A stretch of DNA of 64,000 bases from Ovis canadensis (lineage: Eukaryota; Chordata; Mammalia; Artiodactyla; Bovidae), in NCBI RefSeq assembly GCF_042477335.2, contig NC_091246.1, forward strand, positions 215,635,501 through 215,699,500. Reading direction: 5' to 3'. The position numbers and the translations under genes are program-made. Below are positions 1 through 10,265 of this stretch, piece after piece. Position 1 is the stretch's first letter. Every line of letters begins with the position of its first letter. The notes under the pieces are model-generated. The model was given only the letters and a program-made list of their open reading frames with translations, had not been told where the DNA came from and did not search any database.

Positions 1-462
1 GCCCCTCTGGAAGAATTCAGCCTTTCAATGCCCGGTTTCTTTGCTTTGGCAGGTAGTAAAGGGAACTGAGCGCTCAGGTGAGGAGGAGCCCACCCGTTAA
101 GGAGGAAGAGGGGGCCTGATCACCCCCCTGGGAGGGACCAGAAGGGAGACGCATAGAAAACTGATTTAGGTGGGCAACAATGGCTGCTCGGCACTCCAGT
201 CGACGGCCGTGCCAGGGATAAAGAAAGGGAACTTAGGGTTTAAGAAAGCCAGTCAGGAGGTGTGTCCACGCCGTTTTAGGAAACGTGCGGATCGGTCGCC
301 ACAGGGTTTTAGAAAGAGAATATCGAATTCCGTGTGCTCGTATTCTGCCCTCCCCCAGGAGGTACCCATTTGCTGTGTGACCCATCATCTCCCCTGCCAG
401 GGGAAACAGGTAAATTGGCTTCTTGGGAAGGCCCTGGGACGTGGGAATCCAGAGGTAAGAAA

Positions 463-2200
463 ATGGGAGGAAGCGGATCTAAGGCCACTGTATTGGAGAA
501 TATGATTAAAAATTTTAAGAAAAGATTCTATGGGGACTACGAGAGAAAAATGACACCTGGCCGACTTTGCACCCTTTGGAAGTCTAATGGCCTTCAATGG
601 GAGTTGGCTGGCCACCAGAGGGAACTATGGACTTAAATCTCATAAAGGCAGTCTATGCTATAGTTATGGGAAAGCCTGGACACCCCGATCAGTTCCCGTA
701 CATAGACTCTTGGCTGGGAATAGCTCAAGACCCACCCAAATGGGCCCGTTTTTACGCTCATGGCGGGGAAGGAAAAATCTTGATGGCCCAAAAGGTAACC
801 AAGGATGAGAAGGAAACTTTACAGGACCCTGAAGGAGATGAACTTCCCCCACCACTGTATTGGATGATGATCCCGCCAGCTAGTATCACTGCGTCCACCG
901 GAGGCCCAATGGAAGGAACCAGCCCGAGACCAGTAAGCCTCCTGGACTCCTCAACGGTCCCAACAGCTCCACAGGTTGTAGAGCCGCCCTCCCGGCAGGC
1001 TCCAGCCTCAGCTGGAGGGACAATGAGCCCACTGGACTCCACCACGCTGGATGCTGCCACTACGTTCCCTAAACTCTACCCTCCACTGCTGGTAAGTACT
1101 CCCGGACAAGGGGGAGGAACCACTGAAATTAAACAAAGGCTCCACTCTGCCAAAGAGCCAGAAGAAAGAATACCCTTACAGATGCCCCTCAGAGAAGTCC
1201 AGCAACTTCCAATGATAGGGGAAGATGGTAATTATCACCAAGCTCCTGTAGCCTATTACTATCAGCCCTTTTCATCAACCAATATACTGAACTGGCAAAA
1301 ACACACCCCCTCTTACTTGGTGGAAACCCAGGGCATGACTAGACTAATAGAGACTATTTTCCTTACCCATCGACCAACTTGGGATGATATAATGCAATTA
1401 CTAGCATCTCTCTTCAGTACTGAAGAGAGATATAGGATCAACATTGAGGCGAGGAAACGGTTACAGGAGATGGTTCCTGAGGGCACTGCTAACCCAGAGA
1501 GGCGGATAGAGCAAGACTTCCCCACTGACAGACCTAATTAGGACTATAATACAGAGGAGGAAAAAATCCAATTAGACAGATACCGGACAGCGATTATACA
1601 AGGACTTAAACGGGGAATCCGGAGGCCAATGGACATGTCGAAACTGGCTGAAATAGTTCAGAAGGGAAACGAGTCACCTTCTGAATTTTACGAGAAACTT
1701 TGTGAGGCCTGCAGATTATATACACCCATAGATCCAGAAGCTACGGGCTCCCAGATTGTTATCAATTCGACATTTACCTCGCAAGCATGTCCTGACATAA
1801 AACGAAAGCTTCAAAAGACCGAGGGAATTCTATCCATGTCTAGTTCTCAACTGATTGAAATAGCAGATAAGGTGTTCCGAACTAGGGACATGGAAATAGA
1901 AAAACAAATGTGAAAAAAGGAATAAAGACGAGCAGAGGAGAACAGAGAGAGGTTTTCAATGTTGGCTGCTGCGCTTGGAAAGTCTCCTGAAGACTTTTCC
2001 ACCGCCAAAGGAAAGAAACCCCCCTAGCTTCGAGGTCAGGACAGCCCTCCAACCGGTCCCAATGGAGGCCTTGGGCTCCATTACAGCCAAATCAATTCGA
2101 CTGATGCCGTGGGTTTGATCATGGAAAAAATGAGTGCCCAGAAAGAAGAAGGGAGAATAAACCCCTCCCGGTTGCAGAACTCACTAACACAGAGACTTAA
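463..2200 (+). pseudogene. ERV gag pseudogene (matrix, capsid, nucleocapsid remnant)
   Basis: The likely start is the ATG at 463, whose second codon is Gly, as expected for myristoylated matrix. The frame is lost near 590 and the matrix homology continues in another frame (about 597-1541), including a proline-rich stretch. The capsid part runs from about 1190; a stop at 1539-1541 breaks it, and a second open piece (1629-1913) holds the major homology region around 1656-1710. A single CCHC-type zinc-knuckle tail (Cys...His...Cys spacing) is visible at about 2105-2140 among stops. The breaks are at least one frameshift in matrix, one stop in capsid and several stops in nucleocapsid. Family assignment is by motif and order; the subfamily is not determined. 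Confidence 0.8.
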
Positions 2201-2224
2201 TAGGGATGCCGGGGCTCAAAGACA

Positions 2225-4663
2225 CCAGGTCCCCGAGAGCCCATGGTAACTTTAAAAACTGGGGACCAAGACATTGACCTTGGACACCAGAGAAAAATTG
2301 TCCATGATAACTAAGCCTGTGGCGCCACTGTCTAAAAGGACTGCTGCCATAACTGAGGTTTCCGGAGAAGAAATGGTTAAGTCATTTTGCCAGCTCAGAA
2401 AAAGTCAGATGGGGGGTCACCAAGTGACTCATGAGTTCCTCTATATCCCTGCGTGCCCAGTACCCCCGCCAGGGAGAAACTTATTCTCCAAGCTGGAAGC
2501 ACAAATAACTTTCTCTCCTGAAGAGAGGCCTACTTTTCAGGTGGGCACAACTTACTTACTCTCCCTCTCTGAGCCCCCTCAAGACGAATGGAGGCTACAT
2601 GAGCCCCCTGGAGATAGACAAGATAAGGCAACAGAGTTGGAGAAAAGGCTAACTCAGCTGTTCCCTGCGGTCTGGGCTGAAGATAATCCCCCTGAGCTAG
2701 ACAGACACCACGCCCCTATAATAATAGAACTCAAACCAGGAGGCACCCCGGTGAGAAAGCGTTAATATCCAATACCCATAGAAACCCGGATCGAGATTCT
2801 GCCTCACATTAATAGGCTAAAGCAGGCAGGCATCCTGGTGGAATGTCAATCAGCCTGAAACACACCAATCTTACCAGTAAAGAAAGAAGGAGGACGAGAC
2901 TATAGGCCTGTACAGGATCGCAGACTGGTCAATCAGGCCACTGTAACTCTGCACGCGACTGTGCCAAACCCCTATACCTTACTTAGCCTCCTCCCACCTA
3001 AAACAAGGATCTATACTTGCTTAGACCTCAAAGATGCCTTTTTCTGTATATGCCTAGCACCTGCGTCACAACCCATCTTTGCCTTTGAATGGGAGGACCC
3101 AGTTGGAGACAATAAGCAGCTGCTTACTTGGACTGGTCTCCTTCAAGGGTTCAAAAATGCCCCAACCATGTTTGGAGAAGCCTTGGCCTCAGACCTGAAA
3201 GCTTTCCAGCCTAAAAGGTATGGATGTTGACTCCTGCAATATGTAGATGACCTATTGCCGGCTGCTGAGACTTGGGAAGAATGCTGGGAAGGGACCCAAG
3301 CACTCCTCCAATTACTGGCAGAGGTGAGATACCAAGTGTCGAGGAAAAAAGCACAAATCTGCAAGGAGGAGGTAAGGTATTTGGGTTTGTCTTAAGAGAA
3401 GGCAAAAGGTTGCTAGACCAATCTAAAAAATAAGTAATTCTGAGGCTCCCCAGGCCTAAGACTCGGCGGCAAGTCAGAGAGTTCCTAGGGGCCACAGGAT
3501 TCTGCAGGATTTGGATTCCAATATATTCTCAAATAGCCCAGCTCCTATTTGGGCTCCTGAGAGGGCCTGAAGAAAATCCAGTAAGTTGAACTGAGAAACA
3601 GAAGAAAGCCTTTGAAGAGCTAAGACTAGCAATCACCTCTGCCCCCGGGGGCCTTGGGACTGCCAGACCTCACCAAACCATTCACCTTATATGTGACCGA
3701 GAAAGATAAAACACCCGTGGGGGTTTTGACTCAAACCTTGGAAACGTGGGACAAGCCAATAGCTTACCTTTCAAAGCGACTTGATAACGTTGCCACCAGG
3801 TGGCCTAGCTGTCTGCAGGCAGTAGCCGCGGTTTCCTTACTGGTACGTGAAGCCGCAAAGCTGACTTTCAGCCAGGATCTGATCATAAAGGTCCCACATG
3901 GCAATGCTTCTCCCAATGGGAGAAGGTGGACCTACCCATGATTGCAAGGAAGTCTTAGAGGAAGTTGATGCTACCCGTCCAGACCTCCGAAACAGGCCAA
4001 TTTCAAATCCTGACTGGCCTCTGTATACTGATGACACCAGCCTGGTAAAGCTAGGACAGCGACTGTCAAGCTATGCTGTAGTCACAGAGAGGACTGTTAT
4101 TGAGGCCGGCTCCTTACCACAGCACTGGTCAGCCCAACGAGCTGAGTTATGGGCCTTAGTCCGGACGCTGCAATTGTCAAAGGATAAGAGAGTGAACATC
4201 TACACCGACTCCCGGTGTGCTTTCCCTACACTCCACGTACATGGGGCGCTATATCAGGAGAGAGGCCTTCTAACGGCCAATGGAAAGGACATTGAGAATA
4301 AGGAGGAGATCCTGACTCTGCTAGATGCTGTCTGGAGTCCCACGGAGGTAGCATGGTCATGCACTGCCATAGGCACCAAAAGGAGGACATCCCACAGGCT
4401 CGAGGAAATAGGCTGGCTGATGAGACCACCAGATGGGCAGCCAAGGACAGAAAGGAATCCCAGGAAATCCCCATGAGGACATTTGTCCTAGCTGAGCTAC
4501 CCGAGCTGGCCCTAGACTCCGCGACATACACTGAGGCTCAAAACCAACTAGCTGAAGCGGAGAGAGCCACCAAAACAGAAAAAAGATGGTGAGAGCTACC
4601 AGGTGGTAAGCTACTAGTGCCCGAAGAGATGGCCCCCTCTCTGGTGAGCCAATTTCACCATAT
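2225..4663 (+). pseudogene. ERV pro-pol pseudogene (protease remnant, RT, RNase H)
   Basis: Frame 3 (coordinates divisible by 3) stays largely open from 2274 to 3941, with stops at about 2763, 2857 and 3228 and others further on. It shows a protease-to-RT linker, RT fingers and palm, and the YVDD catalytic box at 3240-3251. RNase H homology continues in a different frame (3898-4476), with an acidic TDD motif in place of the usual TDG and a TDS motif near 4204. After that the sequence decays into stops until the SINE at 4670. The enzyme would have been reverse transcriptase/RNase H; it cannot be made as a single protein now. Confidence is high for pol identity and low for exact domain edges. 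Confidence 0.82.
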
Positions 4664-4669
4664 GACTCA

Positions 4670-4945
4670 CCTGCTGCTGCTGCTGCATCGCTTCAGTCGT
4701 GTCCGACTCTGTGCGACCCCGTAGACGGCAGCCCACCAGGCTCCCCTGTCCCTGGGATCCTCCAGGCAAGAACACTGGAGTGGGTTGCCGTTTACTTCTC
4801 CAATGCATGAAAGTGAAAAGTGAAAGTGAAGTCGCTCAGTCGTGTCCGACTCTTCTCGACCCCATGGTCTGCAGCCTACCAGGCTCCTCCATCCATGGGA
4901 TTTTCCAGGCAAGAGTACTGGAGTGGAGTGCCATCGCCTTCTCTG
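4670..4945 (-). mobile_element. Bov-A2 SINE in the ERV integrase region
   Basis: A two-unit Bov-A element reading on the - strand. On the + strand it starts with a (CTG)n tail, then two copies of the unit beginning CGCTTCAGTCGTGTCC / CGCTCAGTCGTGTCC separated by an A/G-rich GAAAGTGAAAAGTGAAAGTG linker. Confidence 0.9.
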
Positions 4946-4998
4946 ATAATTGGGTGCTGTTAAAAGTTCATTTTAAGAATGGTAACTTTTAACAGAAA

Positions 4999-5250
4999 TA
5001 GATGCACAGACATAGAAAACAAACTTACAGTTATCAAAGAGAAAAGGGGACGGGGGAGTGATAAATTAGGAGTTTGGAATTAGGAGATACACACTACTGT
5101 ATATAAAATAGATAAACAATATGGTCCTACTGTATAGCACAGGGAAAATTATATTCAATATCTTATTAACAAACCATAATGGAAAAGAATATGAAAAAGG
5201 ATATATATATGTACAATTGAATCATTTTCCATATGCCACAAACTAACACG
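4999..5250 (+). mobile_element. Ruminant L1 3'-end fragment
   Basis: Contains the characteristic 3'UTR text of ungulate L1: ATAGAAAACAAACTTA, the TACTGTATATAAAATAGATA segment, TCCTACTGTATAGCACAGGG, and an AT-rich run before the end. It lies between the Bov-A2 SINE and the retroviral integrase C-terminus. The L1 poly(A) end is missing. Confidence 0.75.
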
Positions 5251-5251
5251 G

Positions 5252-5725
5252 TCCCACGGCTATTCTCCCTATGAAATTGTATATGGGAGGCCTCCTCCCA
5301 TAATAAGACAAGTAGCAACTGATATGCTTCAGATAAGAGGAGACGGGATATCACAGCAGATGGAACAACTAGGTAAGGTAATTAATCAAGTAACTAGGTT
5401 TGTGCAAGAAAGAATACTGTTCCTCCTGGGGGAGCAAATGCATGAGTTTATATCAGGGGACCAGGTATGGGTGAAAGGCTGGAAGCACGACACACCAGGC
5501 CCCCAGTGGAAAGTCCGTATACTGTTGTTTTAAGCACCCCTACCGCAGTTAGTTGCAGACATTGCCCCTTGGATCCATCACACCAGAGCAAAGAAGGCAT
5601 ACCACGCTGACCCAGAAGACACCGAGTGGACCACCCAGAAGGACTTCACTGACCCACGGGAAACCAAGATCATTCTGAAGAGGAAGAAGAAAACGAGGTA
5701 TCGGACGAGCCCTCTCTAAGATAGA
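5252..5725 (+). pseudogene. ERV integrase C-terminal remnant
   Basis: Immediately after the L1 fragment a frame reads the SPYE...YGRPPP-type segment that follows the gammaretroviral integrase core, then a GDQVWVK-type C-terminal domain around 5459-5485. It breaks at a stop near 5531. The zinc-binding and catalytic-core portions are absent, so integrase is a remnant only. The sequence between 4946 and 5251 is not retroviral. The gap is either a deletion or a replacement during the L1/SINE insertions. Confidence 0.72.
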
Positions 5726-7110
5726 GCTGGGTAAACGATTCCTGCTACTCGGCCTCACCAACACAGTTCTGAACCTGACCACTGTTCCTGCACAGGACGT
5801 CTTCATCTCATGGGAACATTCTTACATGACTTCCACAGCTCCTCCAACTGTTGGGAACGTAGAGCTAGGCCCCTGTCAGTAATGGACGGACTCCCGTGGC
5901 GGGTATTGCCACTTCGTTATGGGGACTTTATACCACTGTGCTCCTTCTTGAGACAACAGAAAGGAACTTTCCTTTCTCTCACCAATCATAACCTTTCTTT
6001 GCTCTCCTGGTGTAAGAAAAAGCCATCAATGGGCCGGGGACATAAGGTTACATTTAACATGAACACTAGTCTTACAAGGACTTATACCTCGTATATGAAA
6101 AATAAAAAGGAGAGGGACTCCCTTACAAAAGAGGGACAGGCCTCCCGGTACCTTGAACAATACTACCAGGTCTTGGATGAATATTTCTGGATAACTCCTG
6201 AGAAAAGACAGTTGATTACTCCTGCTACTATTTGCTGAGAACAAAAGAACACAAAGTTGGATTTGGAAACCGCCCCCTAGACCCCCCAAAATTGAAATAC
6301 ATGGGTTATTTGTCCCTTGAACAATGTAAACAAATCTTTGAAGTTACCTATCATCCCAATCGGTCTGTTCAGTGGCCCGGTTCTGATTGGAAATATAATC
6401 CCCAAATCCGTTGGGTAGCCCCCAACGGGACCCAGTGGCTCTGTGGGCTTAACTTATGGCCATGTTGGCTGGGTAGGACGTTGCACACTAGAATTTGCTT
6501 TCGCCCATGACAGTATTAAGCCTAGCCTTCACCAACCTCCACTAAACCTGCCCTCTCTGCATGTAAGATAGACATGATCCGTGTTCCAATGATATGACTG
6601 TTCCGCTGCCTTGTTTGTACCCTCTATAGGGACAACGGATATCGTGGTTAAGGTAGAGGCCTTAACTAATTTCACTAAACAGGCCCTTTTAGACAGTACA
6701 AAAGCCATTCAAGCCTTGAATGAAGAACAAATTCAGATAAGAAAGACAGTAACTCAAAATAGGATGGCATTAGACATACTCACAGCAGCCCAGGGGGGGA
6801 CTTGTGCCATAAAGTCAAATGTTGTGTATACATCCCTGATTTGTCTGAAAATGTATCTACTGCCTTGGAGGATATGTAAAATCAAGTGAAAGCCATGTCT
6901 GATGAAAATATTCCCTTTTGGACTTCAGTCCTGTCCTGGATAAAGGGAGACTGGTGAAAAACTACTGTTACTGTGGTCATAATCGTTCTAATCATGCTGC
7001 TTTGTGGACCCTGCTTCTTACAATGTCTTGTGAATTTGGTAACCCAGAGGTTGATAGCGTTCTCTCATGTGAGTGGCCGGAGGGCTTGGGTACAATATAT
7101 CGCAGTAAAT
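5725..7110 (+). pseudogene. ERV env pseudogene (SU and TM remnants)
   Basis: After the integrase end a short hydrophobic stretch around 5735-5790 looks like an envelope leader. The surface subunit is scattered over three frames with many stops. The transmembrane subunit is recognisable at about 6650-7060: heptad-like Gln/Asn/Leu-rich region, the conserved segment leading to the cysteine motif at about 6800-6830 (shifted out of frame), and a hydrophobic membrane anchor near 6955-7030. It is clearly non-functional, with no open stretch longer than about 140 codons and the longest not in the envelope frame. The assignment rests on position between pol and the polypurine tract plus these TM landmarks. 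Confidence 0.65.
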
Positions 7111-7138
7111 GATGCTCATTACAGAAATTAGGAATATC

Positions 7139-7150
7139 AAGAGGGGGGAA
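7139..7150 (+). other. ERV polypurine tract
   Basis: An uninterrupted purine run of 12 bases (AAGAGGGGGGAA) sits directly before the TG that begins the 3' LTR. In retroviruses this primes plus-strand DNA synthesis. Confidence 0.75.
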
Positions 7151-7318
7151 TGAAAAAGGAATTCAGAGGGCCTGGACTCCATCTTAGGCCTGTTCATGCT
7201 GATCATGCTCGGCCACCTCTCCAGTGGACGCTGAACTCTGTGTTTAGTGCCTATGGAAACAACAACAGAAGGATAAGACCCTCTCCGGACAGGGGAAGCT
7301 TGGAGACTATATCCAGGT

Positions 7319-7530
7319 TGAAAGTGAAAGTGAAATCGCTCAGTCGTGTCCAACTCTTTGCGACCCCATGGACTGTAGCCTACCAGGATCCTCCCTCCAT
7401 GGGATTCTCCAGGCAAGAGTACTGGAGTGGGTTGCCATTTCCTTCTCCAGGGGATCTTCCCGACCCAGGGATCAAACTGGGTCTCCTGCATTCCAGGCAG
7501 ATGCTTTAACCTCTGAGCCACCAGGAAAAC
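7319..7530 (-). mobile_element. Bov-tA SINE in the LTR
   Basis: Reverse orientation: begins with the (GAAAGT)n tail and ends with the tRNA-like head (CTCTGAGCCACCAGG on the + strand). Confidence 0.92.
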
Positions 7531-7679
7531 ATACACTAATCACCCCTGCCTCCTGACAGGCCATAAATTTTTCTGTACCTATCAGAGTGTAACCTTGGGC
7601 TTATTGATTATTGTCCAATTGTTATGAGCACATAACATGTGAGTGATGGGATTATTGGGATTGTATTTACCCTTCCTTT

Positions 7680-7893
7680 GCTTCCCTGGTGGCTCAGAGG
7701 ATAAAGCGTCTGCCTGCAATGCAGGAGACCTGGGTTCGATCTCTGGGTTGGGAAGATCCCATGGAAAAGGAAATGGCCACCCACTCCAGTACTCTTGCCT
7801 GGAAATTCCCATGGACAGAGGAGCCTGGCGGGCTACAGTCCACGGGGTAGCAAAGAGTAGGCCACGACGGAGCAACTTCACTTTGTTTATGTA
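7680..7893 (+). mobile_element. Bov-tA SINE in the LTR
   Basis: Full-length forward copy: head CTTCCCTGGTGGCTCAGAGG, internal GGTTCGATCTCTGGG B-box, and an end in the CAACTTCACTTT region. Opposite in orientation to the SINE at 7319-7530. Confidence 0.93.
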
Positions 7894-7940
7894 ATTCTGA
7901 AGGAATTTGGAGGGGTGGGTTTGGATATGTACACATGGGG

Positions 7941-7947
7941 TATAAAA
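7941..7947 (+). promoter_or_regulatory. LTR TATA box
   Basis: TATAAAA lies 66 bases before the LTR polyadenylation signal, the usual U3/R geometry for gammaretroviral LTRs. Confidence 0.6.
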
Positions 7948-8012
7948 GATTTTCACAAATGCTGGTGGGGGTCCTTGGCTAAGAGGAAACTCTGCCTTGG
8001 GCCAGCCAGTGT

Positions 8013-8018
8013 AATAAA
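8013..8018 (+). terminator. LTR polyadenylation signal
   Basis: AATAAA is followed within about 30 bases by a GT/T-rich stretch (8038-8062), the layout of an LTR R/U5 boundary. Confidence 0.6.
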
Positions 8019-8146
8019 CTGCACCTCACTATCTACATTGTCCTTCTGAGTGAGTTTGTTTCCCAGAACACGTGGCTACAACACCACCATACCAACTTCC
8101 AAGGAGCAGCTACAGCTACAATAATTTTTAACCTAGAGACTGGACT

Positions 8147-8355
8147 TCCCTAGTGGCTCAGATGGTAAAGCATCTGCCTACAATGCGGTAGACACAGGTT
8201 CAAACCCTGGGTTGGGAAGATCTCCTGGAGAAGGAAATGGCAACCCACTCCAGTATCCTGCCTGGAAAATCCCACGGACAGAGGAGCCTGATAGGCTATA
8301 GTCCATGGGATCGCAAAGAGTCAGACACGACTGAGTGACTTCACACTCACACAGA
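8147..8355 (+). mobile_element. Bov-tA SINE
   Basis: Forward full-length copy just right of the ERV, with the tRNA-like head and the GAGTCAGACACGACTGAG body end. Confidence 0.92.
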
Positions 8356-8532
8356 ATTTTCAGAACACACATGAGGCTTCTACTCAGTTCAGTTCAGTCA
8401 CTTAGCTGTGTCCGACTCTTCGCGACCCCATGAATCACAGCACGCCAGGCCTCCCGGTCCATCACCAACTCCCTGAGTTCACTGAAACTCATGTCCACCG
8501 AGTCGGTGACGCCATCCAGACATCTCATCCTG

Positions 8533-10265
8533 TTATCCCCTTCTCCTCACACCCAAAATCCCTCCCAGCATCTGGGTCTTTTCCAGTGAGTCAACTCTTC
8601 CCATGAGGTGGCCAAAGTATTGGAGTTTCAGCTTTAGCGTCAGTCCTTCCAATGAACACCCAGGACTGATCTCCTTTAGGATGGACAGGTTGGATCTCCT
8701 TGCAGTCCAAGGGACTCTCAGGAGTCTTCTCCAACACCAGAGTTCAAAAGCATCAATTCTTCGGCGCTCAGCCTTCTTCACAGTCCAAATCTCACATCCA
8801 TACATGACCACTGGAAAAACCATAGCCTTGACTAGATGGACCTTAGTCAGCAAAGTAATGTCTCTGCTTTTGAATATGCTATCTAGATTGGTCATAACTT
8901 TTCTTCCAAGGAGTAAGCATCTTTTAATTTCATGGCTGCATCCCCAACTGCAGTGATTTTGGAGCACCCCAAAAACAGTCTGACACTTTCCACTGTTTCC
9001 CCATCTATTTCCCATGAAGTGATGGGACTGGATGCCATGATCTTCGTTTTCTGAATGTTGAGCTTTAAGACAACTTTTTCACTCTCCTCTTTCACTTTCA
9101 TCAAGAAGCTTTTTAGTTCCTCTTCACTTTCTGCCATAAGGGTGGTGTCATCTGCATATCTGAGGTTATTGATATTTCTCCTGGCAATCTTGATTCCAGC
9201 TTGTGTTGCTTCCAGCCCAGCATTTCTCATGATGTACTCTGCATATAAGTTAAATAAGCAGAGTGACAATATACAGCCTTGACATACTCCTTGTCCTATT
9301 TGGAACCAGTCTGTTGTTCCATGTCCATTACCAACTGTTGCTTCCTGACCTGCATACAGGTTTCTCAAGAGGCAGGTCAGGTGGTCTGGTATTCCCATCT
9401 CTTTCAGAATTTTCCAGTTTCTTGTGATCCACACAGTCAAAGGCTTTGGCATAGTCAATAAAGCAGAAATAGATGTTTTTCTGGAACTCTCTTGTTTTTT
9501 CCATGATCCAGTGGATGCAGGAAATTTGATCTCTGCTTCCTCTGCCTTTTCTAGAACCAGCTTGAACATCTGGAAGTTCATGGTTCAAGTAATGCTGAAG
9601 CCTGGCTTGGAGAATTTTGAGCATTACTTTACTAGCGTGTGAGAGGAGTGCAACTGTGAGGTAGTTTGAACATTCTTGGCATTGCCTTTCTTTGGGATTG
9701 GAATGAAAACTGACCTTTTCCAGTCCTGTGGCCACTGCTGAGTTTTCCAAATTTGCTGGCATATTGAGTGCAGCACTTTCACAGCATCATCTTTCAGGAT
9801 TTGAAACAGCTCAACTGGAATTCCATCACCTCCACTAGCTTTGTTCTTAGTGATGCTTTCTAAGGCCCACTTGACTTCACATTCCAGGATGTCTGGCTCT
9901 AGGTGAGTGATCACACCATCGTGATTATCTTGGTCTTGAAGATCTTTTTTGTACAGTTCTTCTGTGTATTCTTGCCACCTCTTCTTAATATCTTCTGCTT
10001 CTGTAAGGTCCATACCATTTCTGTCCTTTATCGAGCCCATCTTTATATGCAGTGTTCCCTTGGTATCTCTAATTTTCTTGAAGAGATCTCTAGTCTTTCC
10101 CATTCTGTTGTTTTCCTCTATTTCTTTGCATGGATCACTGAGGAAGGCTTTCTTATCTCTCTTTGCTATTCTTTGGAACTCTGCATTCAGATGCTTATAT
10201 CTTTCCTTTTCTCCTTTGCTTTTCACTTCTCTTTTCACAGCTATTTGTAAGGCCTCTCCAGACAG
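8533..10265 (-). pseudogene. BovB ORF2 reverse transcriptase part, frameshifted
   Basis: The RT domain is spread over overlapping open pieces (9624-10238, 9328-9762, 8892-9581, 8533-9015). The YADD catalytic box is at 9147-9158. The first piece is in frame with the endonuclease; later pieces require at least three frame changes. The C-terminal region with [21 protein letters not shown] basic text is present. Intact RT cannot be made. Confidence 0.85.

Larger units (their letters stand above)
1..8083 (+). mobile_element. Class I (gammaretrovirus-like) endogenous retrovirus, defective, 5' LTR outside window
   Basis: A provirus-like order is visible: leader, gag, protease/reverse transcriptase/RNase H, integrase C-terminus, env, polypurine tract and 3' LTR. 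Gag has the gammaretroviral look (MG start, proline-rich middle, capsid major homology region) and RT carries YVDD. All reading frames have stops and frameshifts, and most of integrase is missing at 4670-5250, where a SINE and an L1 3' end sit. I see no LTR end or primer-binding site at the left edge, so the 5' LTR is presumably further left. Four younger repeats (SINEs at 4670-4945, 7319-7530 and 7680-7893, L1 at 4999-5250) date it as older than those families' activity. It cannot encode virus. Confidence 0.85.
7151..8083 (+). repeat. ERV 3' LTR, interrupted by two SINEs
   Basis: It starts with TG just after the polypurine tract and ends with a CA-type end near 8083. A TATA box (TATAAAAG, 7941) and a polyadenylation signal (AATAAA, 8013-8018) sit in the order expected for U3-R-U5. 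Removing the SINEs at 7319-7530 and 7680-7893 leaves roughly 500 bp. The exact right end is an inference because the partner LTR is not in the window. Confidence 0.7.

Noticed and set aside
597..1541. 314-codon open frame as a functional or domesticated gag-derived gene
   Set aside because: It starts inside matrix after a frameshift, ends at a stop within capsid, and the rest of the element is heavily broken. No sign of selection can be seen from one sequence.
5810..6238. 142-codon open frame as a domesticated env
   Set aside because: It has no envelope hallmarks; it appears to be a chance frame over decayed SU sequence.
7680..7893. tRNA gene at SINE heads
   Set aside because: The A/B-box text belongs to the tRNA-derived head of Bov-tA, with no complete cloverleaf. 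The same applies to the CHR and MIR heads.
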